A DNA stretch of 6,317 nucleotides from Pseudomonadota bacterium. GTDB taxonomy: Bacteria; Pseudomonadota; Gammaproteobacteria; Pseudomonadales; Oleiphilaceae. The stretch is taken from NCBI GenBank assembly GCA_023430625.1, contig JAEZAA010000111.1, positions 1-6,317 on the forward strand. Direction: 5' to 3'. Of the stretch, positions 1-5,868 are shown piece by piece (positions within the stretch are counted from its first letter, which is position 1; each line of letters begins with the position of its first letter). Made by a program: the position numbers and the translations under genes. The notes below the pieces were generated by a model, which saw only the letters and a program-made list of their open reading frames with translations, did not search any database and had not been told where the DNA came from.

Positions 1-6
1 CCCTAG

Positions 7-28
7 CCCTCCCCTTGCCAGGGGAGGG
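7..28 (-). terminator. GC-rich inverted repeat past the last gene; possible transcript 3' end
   Basis: CCCTCCCCT (7-15) is complementary to AGGGGAGGG (20-28), giving a 9-bp stem with a 4-base loop. It begins 54 bases past the last base of the TAA stop of the barrel gene. No T-run follows on either strand, so it is not a classic intrinsic terminator. It may mark or protect the 3' end of the operon mRNA, or be a copy of a dispersed palindromic intergenic repeat. The left edge cuts the context. Confidence 0.35.
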
Positions 29-82
29 AACCGACCGGAGCGGCCTGCAATAGTGGCTAAGAAATTAAACATGACCGATCCC

Positions 83-2023
83 TTAATACGTCAAAATCGC
101 GTTCGCCAACACCGAGTACGGTGCGGAACTGTCGTGATAGAGGTCTTTGTAGCCCTGGCCCGGCAGCAACTGGGCGTAGGACAGGCGCAGCACAACGTTC
201 TGGCTCATAAACGGCCGCCAGATCAGCGCCGCCGAGGCGTCCAGACCAATGTTCTTGTCGATGTCGGCCTGGTTGCGGGCCACTTCCAGCACGGCCGTAT
301 CTTCAAACCAGAGCTGGTTGAAGTTGAACGACAGGCGCAGCTCCGGCGTCAGGTCCAGGTCCGTGCCCAGCCCCAGCAACACCGTGCCCGGATTGGTGAA
401 GTTGGACTGGCCCAGTTCCTTGGAGCTGCGCAGGCTGTTGAGCACACCGTTACGCCCGGACAGCGCCACCCGGCCACCGCCGGCCAGCGGAACGCCCTGG
501 CGAATCCAGTAGCTGGTATCGGCCCCGGCAAACAGCGGGTTCTCGAAGATGGCATCGAAGCCTTCGGAGACATCGTCATAGGGATCGCTGTCACCACTGG
601 CGAACAAGGCCGACGCCCGCCAGCGGATCCAGTCGGTGTCGACACTGGCTTCGGCGGCGGCGAAGAAGGCACGAATATCACTCTTCTCGCCAAAGAAGGG
701 GGCCGGTTCCTCGGTGCCCAAGGCGTAGTACAGGCTGGTGCTCAGGTTGAGGCGGCCGATATGACCGTCGCCGCTATAGCCCAGGTAGACCACGTCGTAC
801 TCCCGAGGCCGTTCCTGACCAAAAGAGGACGGCCGCTGGATAAAGCCGTTGGCGTCGTAGAAGAGGTCTTCTTCCCGGTTGCGGTTGTAGAGCACGGTGA
901 ACTGGGAGGTGAAGCCCTTGACGAACAGATCCTGCCAATAGAGGTTGCCGACGAAGATATCGTCATCGCGCAGGCGCTCATTGACGTCGTTCAACCCGCT
1001 GTTGGTGTCCTTCTCCACCCGCCGGAACCAGGCCAGGTTGTACTGGAAGATGTTGTTGTCGCGGGTGCCAAACAGGCGTACGCCGAAGGGGCTGTCCTGG
1101 AACAGAAAGCCCCGGAAATCTGCGGTGAAGGGCTGGATGCCGACCCGGATACTGTCGAAGTCATAGCGGTCGCTGACGTTGCGCAAGTGCACATCGACGA
1201 AAGCCGCCTGCAGGCCCACATGGCTGTCGTGGCGGGTGACGCCATCCTTGGGATCGACGTTTACGCCCAGGCGCTCGTCCAGCTCCACGTAGTTGTAGTT
1301 GAAGACCGGCGTCAGGCGGAACTCGTAATCCGGCGGTCGGAAGGTGGTGTCGCCCTTGTAGTACACCAGCTCGGCCAGAATGGTTTGGGAAAATACCCAT
1401 TGGTCGTAGCCGCCGAACACATCGCTTGAACCAGGGCGGTCGGTGCTCTGCCCGCCCACCGGCGTGACCACGCGGCGTGGCTCGTACACCGTATCCGACA
1501 CGATGGTGGTGGCGAAGAACCAGTCGTCGTGGATGGGCACATCGCCCTTGAGGGTGTTGCGGTTGTACGGATCCCAGATGCTCTCGGTGTAGCCGATGCT
1601 CTCAACAATCCGCCAGCGATCCGGTATGGCAACGGGATCCTGATAGTCCGACAGATCCACCCGCGGCACCGGCGAGACTGGCCGCGGTGCCCGACGCGCT
1701 GCAATGGCCTCTTCCGGCATGCCATAGGCAGCACCGGGAGCGATACGGGTCCACTGGGCGGGCGCGCCATCAACGGGCGCGGCACCAGTCTCCTCCACCA
1801 CCTGGACATCCCGCAGCGGCGCGCATTCCACATCCGCCAGACGGGTGCCGACACTACGTCCGGCGCGGCGGCGCTGCTTCACGCTCTGCACCCGTTCGAC
1901 GCATTCTTCGTAGATTTCACCCGCGCCTTCGGTCTGCGCCTGCACGGGGGCGGCATACCAGAACGCCTGGTGAGCGATCAGGGCGCCAATTGCAAAAGCA
2001 AGCTTGCTTTTAAAGTTCCTCAT
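83..2023 (-). CDS. Outer-membrane beta-barrel (porin-like) protein of unrecognised family
   Basis: This 646-residue protein begins with a Sec signal peptide: MRNFKSK, a hydrophobic core and an APVQAQ cleavage region, with cutting probably after Ala29. Residues about 30-125 form a hydrophilic, Pro- and Arg-containing periplasmic extension with the protein's only two cysteines (Cys41 and Cys67), which could form a disulfide. From about 130 onward the sequence alternates short amphipathic strands with aromatic ends and Asp/Asn/Gly-rich turns, for example YEFRLTPVFNYNYVEL (233-248), FQYNLAWFRRVEKD (326-339), VVYLGYSGDGHIGRLNLSTSLYY (411-433, quoted in part only as strands) and ELRLSFNFNQLWF (561-573). 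It ends in SVLANAILTY, with hydrophobic residues at alternating positions and a terminal Tyr, as in an outer-membrane assembly signal. It has no c-haem motif. As the last gene of the operon it may be the outer-membrane pore or docking partner of the system. A link to MtrB-type electron-conduit barrels is only by position; porin or export functions fit equally well. Confidence 0.8.
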   Translation of the reverse strand: MRNFKSKLAFAIGALIAHQAFWYAAPVQAQTEGAGEIYEECVERVQSVKQRRRAGRSVGTRLADVECAPLRDVQVVEETGAAPVDGAPAQWTRIAPGAAYGMPEEAIAARRAPRPVSPVPRVDLSDYQDPVAIPDRWRIVESIGYTESIWDPYNRNTLKGDVPIHDDWFFATTIVSDTVYEPRRVVTPVGGQSTDRPGSSDVFGGYDQWVFSQTILAELVYYKGDTTFRPPDYEFRLTPVFNYNYVELDERLGVNVDPKDGVTRHDSHVGLQAAFVDVHLRNVSDRYDFDSIRVGIQPFTADFRGFLFQDSPFGVRLFGTRDNNIFQYNLAWFRRVEKDTNSGLNDVNERLRDDDIFVGNLYWQDLFVKGFTSQFTVLYNRNREEDLFYDANGFIQRPSSFGQERPREYDVVYLGYSGDGHIGRLNLSTSLYYALGTEEPAPFFGEKSDIRAFFAAAEASVDTDWIRWRASALFASGDSDPYDDVSEGFDAIFENPLFAGADTSYWIRQGVPLAGGGRVALSGRNGVLNSLRSSKELGQSNFTNPGTVLLGLGTDLDLTPELRLSFNFNQLWFEDTAVLEVARNQADIDKNIGLDASAALIWRPFMSQNVVLRLSYAQLLPGQGYKDLYHDSSAPYSVLANAILTY

Positions 2024-2035
2024 GGCGCCGTCCCT
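2024..2035 (-). promoter_or_regulatory. Ribosome binding site deciding the start of the outer-membrane barrel gene
   Basis: AGGGA (2035-2031, minus strand) lies 7 bases before the ATG at 2023 and overlaps the TAG stop (2036-2034) of the lipoprotein gene. The open frame extends upstream to 2179, but the 52 extra residues are Arg/Ser-rich and out of frame with the lipoprotein gene they would overlap. The ATG at 2023 is followed at once by a typical signal peptide, which settles the start. Confidence 0.75.
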
Positions 2036-4058
2036 ATTTCCCATCGCACACATTCTGTTGGTCGCTGCCGTTGAACGGCGACTGCGGACACTGCACGTAG
2101 CGCAACCGTACCCCTTGCGGCTCCAGCTGATCCGCCCGCATCTCGGGCGGCGCGTTGTTGATGCTGCCGTTGAGCGCAAGCCCGGCGTTATGCACGCCTA
2201 AAAACGAAATCATGTCGTCTTGGTCGATGCCGTCGCCGGACACGCCCACGGCGCCAACCAGAATGTTGCCGCGATAGACCGGCACACTGCCGGGGAAGAT
2301 CTGCATGCCATTGGCGATATGGGCGCCGGGGTTGACGTCGGCAGCGGGATCAACCGCGTCCTTGCCGATGCAGCCCGGCGTCACATCCACCGGAGACAGG
2401 CCGGCTAGAAATGCCACATGACGGATGATGCCGTTGTAAACCGCATCGAGCTGAAAGCCAGTCGAGAACGGCGACCATTCGCCAGCGGGTTTGCTGAAGG
2501 GGCCGGGATTGGTTCCCAGGATGCCGTCCGGGAAGAACGGCCGTGACAGATTACCGCCAGCCCGGTCGGTGAAGGCGTAGGCGCCATCGGCCAGGGCGTT
2601 GGGCAGACCCAGGAACTCCCGCACGTTGGTCAGGTAGGTCTCCAGATCCACACTGGCGGCAGGGCTTAGATCCGGCTTCAGATAAACCGCGTCCGGCAGG
2701 CTGCTGATGACGCCAGCCGCCTGGCTGTTGGAGTAGAAAGCCGCAGTGCGGGCTTTCTGCAGAGAGACATCGGTGCCGAACATGGGCGCATCGCGGGTGC
2801 GCAGAATCCCCAGCACCTCGCCATTACTATCCACCACCGACACCGTCACCCGCGCGGGCGTGCCGAGGGGGCGGCGGATTTGGGCGCGGGCACGGTTGGC
2901 CACCTCAATAGCACTGCGCAGCAGTTGCGTGACTTCCGCCTCGGTCAGGGCATCAGGACCATCTGTGCCCGCCCTCGGCGCATAACGTGGCGTATCAGTG
3001 CTATCCACCAGGATGAAGGCATCCAGATCGGCCAAGGCGCCGCCCGCCGGACGAACGCCTGACGCTGGTTGGCCGAACGCAGTACCGGCGCGAATGGTGC
3101 CATCGAAATAGGTAGGGATCGCAACCAGGCTGCCCACACTCGCCTCCAGCGATGCAAAGGCTGGAGCCGCCGTGGGATTGGTCAGCAGATCGCCCGCGTC
3201 CACATCGCTGAAGCGGAAGGTCTTGCCTTCCACCGTGATCCGGTCACCGCGCCGCTCGCTGGGCGCGGCATAGCCGTAGGTCGCCGCGAAGGCGATGACT
3301 TCGTCCAGATCACGATCCTGATCCAGAATGAAGCGATCCAGCCCATACACGCCATCGGCGATCACCCCGACCCCACCCACGACCGTGCCGTTCTTGTACA
3401 GCGGAAAGCCGCCCGGATCAGCGGCCAGGCCCAGAGGTGACTGCTTGGGACCGATACCTGCCGCACCGCCCGCGTCATTCAGGGTCAGGTCGCTGCAGGC
3501 CAGCTGACTGAACTGCACACCGAACAAGGGACCAGCCGGCTGGTTCATCTCGCCCGGATTGAAGTGCTCCTGCACGATTTGACCAGCAGTGCGGGTGCTG
3601 AAGGCATTGCCCTCGCTGGACAGATAAGCGCCGGTCACGGCCTTGCTGATGGCCGCCAGGGTGTCGGCAACACCGGGCAGTACAATGCCCTCCAGGCCGC
3701 CCTCCACATCGACGGGACCGTCGGCATTGGACTTGAGCACCACGGCATTCTCGTTGGCGTCCGTCATACGGTAGATCGCCAGGATATTACCCACACGGTC
3801 GCTCACTGCGATGGTGGCGGGCTTGCCCTGGGCCTGGGCTTCCGCTACAGCTTGCGCCAGCACCCGCTGCACGTCATCGACGGTAAGCGCAACGCCCGTG
3901 TCGGCGCAGTGGCCATCACAAGCGGGCGCGCTGCCCACTTCCGGCGTGTCGCGGCCGGAGCCACCACCACAGCCGCTCAACATCAATCCCAGGAGTGCTC
4001 CGGCACCTACCCTGGACACCCATCGCCGGTGTGCCCACCGCACCTGCTGGTCCTTCAT
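2034..4058 (-). CDS. Lipoprotein with two GlcG/HbpS-like (Haem_degrading family) domains
   Basis: The 674-residue product starts with a lipoprotein signal: an Arg-rich n-region, a hydrophobic stretch and the lipobox LSGC with Cys30 as the lipidated residue. The residue after it is Gly, not Asp, which predicts sorting to the outer membrane. Two copies of a GlcG/HbpS-like domain follow. The first spans about 58-263, with LTVDDVQRVLAQAV (58-71), AVSDRVGNILA (84-94), a Lys/Ala helix (139-149) and LYKNGTVVGGVGV (220-232). The second spans about 371-621, with LTEAEVTQLL (371-380), SVVDSNGEVLG (407-417), QKARTAAFYS (434-443) and VYRGNILVGAVGVSGDG (594-610). Both are longer than a single GlcG domain (about 140 residues) because of insertions, notably about 449-587 in the second copy. 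HbpS in Streptomyces is an extracellular haem-binding protein of this family, and related domains bind corrinoids, so haem or a similar cofactor is a candidate ligand. No CXXCH is present. It sits between a decahaem cytochrome and an outer-membrane barrel with 10-base gaps, so it probably serves the same system. Confidence 0.85.
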   Translation of the reverse strand: MKDQQVRWAHRRWVSRVGAGALLGLMLSGCGGGSGRDTPEVGSAPACDGHCADTGVALTVDDVQRVLAQAVAEAQAQGKPATIAVSDRVGNILAIYRMTDANENAVVLKSNADGPVDVEGGLEGIVLPGVADTLAAISKAVTGAYLSSEGNAFSTRTAGQIVQEHFNPGEMNQPAGPLFGVQFSQLACSDLTLNDAGGAAGIGPKQSPLGLAADPGGFPLYKNGTVVGGVGVIADGVYGLDRFILDQDRDLDEVIAFAATYGYAAPSERRGDRITVEGKTFRFSDVDAGDLLTNPTAAPAFASLEASVGSLVAIPTYFDGTIRAGTAFGQPASGVRPAGGALADLDAFILVDSTDTPRYAPRAGTDGPDALTEAEVTQLLRSAIEVANRARAQIRRPLGTPARVTVSVVDSNGEVLGILRTRDAPMFGTDVSLQKARTAAFYSNSQAAGVISSLPDAVYLKPDLSPAASVDLETYLTNVREFLGLPNALADGAYAFTDRAGGNLSRPFFPDGILGTNPGPFSKPAGEWSPFSTGFQLDAVYNGIIRHVAFLAGLSPVDVTPGCIGKDAVDPAADVNPGAHIANGMQIFPGSVPVYRGNILVGAVGVSGDGIDQDDMISFLGVHNAGLALNGSINNAPPEMRADQLEPQGVRLRYVQCPQSPFNGSDQQNVCDGK

Positions 4059-4070
4059 GCGAACGTCCTC
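4059..4070 (-). promoter_or_regulatory. Ribosome binding site of the GlcG-domain lipoprotein gene, overlapping the cytochrome stop
   Basis: On the minus strand GAGGA (4070-4066) lies 7 bases before the ATG at 4058, a near-ideal spacing. The TGA stop of the decahaem gene (4071-4069) shares its last two bases with this element, so the two genes are probably translationally coupled. It supports the ATG at 4058 as the start. Confidence 0.75.
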
Positions 4071-5859
4071 AAGGTTGAACAGGGTTAGAAATGGCTTGGT
4101 TCAAGGCCGCCTTGATCACCGCCTGCTCGGCGGGCAGGTTGGCTGGCGACTGCTTTGGCGCCGGCAGCTTGTGCGGCATGGTCGCCTGTTTCTTACCCTG
4201 CAGATGATCATTGTGGTAGCTGTGGCAACTCGCACAGCCGGTGGCGATCTTCAGCGCCGCGCCGCGCTCGCCGGCATGACATTGCTGGCAGTTGTCGAGA
4301 TCAGGCATCAGCACATCGGTGGCCTGCTTGGATTCGGTGGCCAAATGGCAACTGCTACATTCGGTCTGCCGATGGGCCTGGTGATCGAACACCGACTTGG
4401 GCATCCATTGCTCGGTCAACCGCACGGCCAACACATCCCAGCGCTCGGCGCCTTTGGCCTTGGCGTTGACCGTCACCTCGTGACAGGACTGACAGGCGCT
4501 GCCTTCTAGCAGGTCCTGGGTCGCCTTGAGGGCACGGGCATCGGCCCAGCGTTCCATGGCGGCATAGAACTCCTTGCTGGGTTGGCCGGGACGACGGGCA
4601 TCACGACGCAGTTCCAGCACCGATTCCACCGGTCCGCCCTGGATCGCGTACAGGCGCGCATAGTATTCCTCCAGCGAACGCAGCACCTGGGCCGGCTCGC
4701 CATGGGGTACCTGGCGCTCGGGATCGGTGGGCTCAAACGCCAGGGTATGGCAGCTGCTGCAATGGGCTTCCATGGAAATCGGCTGCATCAGGCGCCCGTT
4801 CTGCTGGGGCTGGTGGCAGGCCGCGCATTCCAGAACCTGCTTTCCGCTCGGGCTGTCGATCCCGTCCGCACTGAGATGCTGAGCATGGGAGAACTTGAGG
4901 TTGGAGATTTCCGTCAGGGATTCCGTGCTCAACGCCAGGCGCTTCGTTGTCCAGCTCTTGCCCTGCTCGTCCTGGGGCGTGACCAGGCTGACCTTGAACG
5001 GCGGGTGCTGCGCAAAATCAGTGACATCGCGCAACTCGCTCGGCTCCGGCCAGATCTTGGCCAGCGCTTGGTGACAGTCGACACACTGGGCTTCATCCCG
5101 GCGCACCAACTGGGCCGGCTCGTTGTGCTCCCGGTGACAGCCAGCACAGGTGAACTGGCTGAAGGGCGAATTTTCCACCTGGGTCGAGGCGTGATCGGCC
5201 ATGGAGTGACAGGCATTACAGGCCTGGTCTTCCACCTGCACGAACGGCTTGGTGTGGCATCCCTGGCAATTGTCGCCAACGCCCGGCACGTGGTGCACGG
5301 AACTGAGCGGCCCGCTGCTCCAGATGGCGTCCGTCATCGGCAGCCAGTGGGGACGTCCCTCGCCTGCCGCGTCCGGCCACAATGACCATGCCAACGGCAG
5401 CCCAAGCCCCACGACCAGTACCGCCACCATCAACAGCCAGCTCCAGCGGCGCTTCGTCAGTCCGGCGGCTTCCAAGGACGTCGCGCCTGGCACAAACGAC
5501 AGGCCCTCGTCGTCCTCGTCCTCGGCGGATTCCAGCGACAGTGCCAGATCGAAGCCCTGGGGTGCCGGCACGACGGTCAGCGTATGGGCGCCGATCCGGA
5601 TTCGGTCGTTGAGCTTGAGGTCGGCACTCTTCACGGCCTTATCGTTTATGAACAGCGCCGCGTCGTCCGTCGCGCGGACGCGCACCTGCCCCTTGGCCAG
5701 GCTGATTTCCGCGTGCAACTCCTGCACACGGCTGCCTTCAAGGTGGATCACCGTTTCCGCGCCCCGCCCCAGGGTGAGCGTATCGGCACGGTATTCGACA
5801 TCACGGGTTTCGGTGGTGCCCGGCCGGACCACCACCTGGGTTCTCACTAAACAGCGCAT
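4069..5859 (-). CDS. Inner-membrane-anchored decahaem c-type cytochrome with N-terminal FHA-like domain
   Basis: This 596-residue protein has three parts. Residues about 5-100 form an FHA-like fold: an LGRG turn (30-33), a VQELHAEI strand (45-52) and an LFIND segment (69-73), matching the usual Gly-Arg, His and Asn landmarks. An acidic linker (about 110-119) and a Lys-Arg-Arg cluster (136-138) precede one transmembrane helix (about 139-161), so the FHA part should be cytoplasmic and the rest periplasmic. The periplasmic part has ten CXXCH c-haem motifs, with first Cys at 198, 214, 238, 259, 345, 367, 456, 501, 524 and 542. Many further histidines, including FSHAQH (323-328) and FDHQAH (491-496), could be distal ligands, which suggests mostly bis-His low-spin haems and hence electron transfer. 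It resembles cytochrome c3/c7-type multihaem families. The likely role is to carry electrons from the inner membrane through the periplasm; donor and acceptor are unknown. The ATG at 5859 was chosen because it follows the upstream stop by 4 bases and sits just before the FHA strand. Confidence 0.9.
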   Translation of the reverse strand: MRCLVRTQVVVRPGTTETRDVEYRADTLTLGRGAETVIHLEGSRVQELHAEISLAKGQVRVRATDDAALFINDKAVKSADLKLNDRIRIGAHTLTVVPAPQGFDLALSLESAEDEDDEGLSFVPGATSLEAAGLTKRRWSWLLMVAVLVVGLGLPLAWSLWPDAAGEGRPHWLPMTDAIWSSGPLSSVHHVPGVGDNCQGCHTKPFVQVEDQACNACHSMADHASTQVENSPFSQFTCAGCHREHNEPAQLVRRDEAQCVDCHQALAKIWPEPSELRDVTDFAQHPPFKVSLVTPQDEQGKSWTTKRLALSTESLTEISNLKFSHAQHLSADGIDSPSGKQVLECAACHQPQQNGRLMQPISMEAHCSSCHTLAFEPTDPERQVPHGEPAQVLRSLEEYYARLYAIQGGPVESVLELRRDARRPGQPSKEFYAAMERWADARALKATQDLLEGSACQSCHEVTVNAKAKGAERWDVLAVRLTEQWMPKSVFDHQAHRQTECSSCHLATESKQATDVLMPDLDNCQQCHAGERGAALKIATGCASCHSYHNDHLQGKKQATMPHKLPAPKQSPANLPAEQAVIKAALNQAISNPVQP

Positions 5860-5868
5860 GGGCTCACC
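5860..5868 (-). promoter_or_regulatory. Ribosome binding site of the FHA-decahaem cytochrome gene, overlapping the upstream stop
   Basis: Read on the minus strand, GGTGAG (5868-5863) is followed by CCC and then the ATG at 5859. The TGA stop of the upstream gene (5866-5864) lies inside this purine-rich element. The spacing is short (3-4 bases), so initiation probably depends on ribosomes finishing the upstream gene. This favours the ATG at 5859 over an in-frame TTG at 5907, which would force a 44-base overlap. Confidence 0.55.

Noticed and set aside
53..1429. Long open frame of 458 codons on the plus strand, antisense to the barrel gene
   Set aside because: It is a by-product of GC-rich codon use in the opposite gene. 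Its translation is low-complexity (Val, Gln, Ala, Glu-rich), with no signal peptide or domain, whereas the minus-strand frame has a signal peptide, barrel strands and a proper C-terminus.
2024..2179. 52-residue N-terminal extension of the barrel gene
   Set aside because: The extra residues are Arg/Ser-rich, overlap the lipoprotein gene in another frame and would bury the signal peptide that starts at 2023.
3811..4509. 232-codon plus-strand open frame across the cytochrome-lipoprotein junction
   Set aside because: It crosses a well-defined minus-strand junction with a ribosome binding site and lipobox start, and has no domain signal of its own.
4582..5385. 267-codon plus-strand open frame opposite the decahaem cytochrome
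   Set aside because: It covers the same bases as the CXXCH-rich frame, which is clearly the coding one, and its translation shows no recognisable domain.
83..5859. Naming the genes as mtrA/mtrB homologues
   Set aside because: Ten haems and a barrel match in number only. The cytochrome is membrane-tethered with an FHA-like domain, its haem spacing is uneven, and no MtrB signature is visible in the barrel, so a symbol would be a guess.
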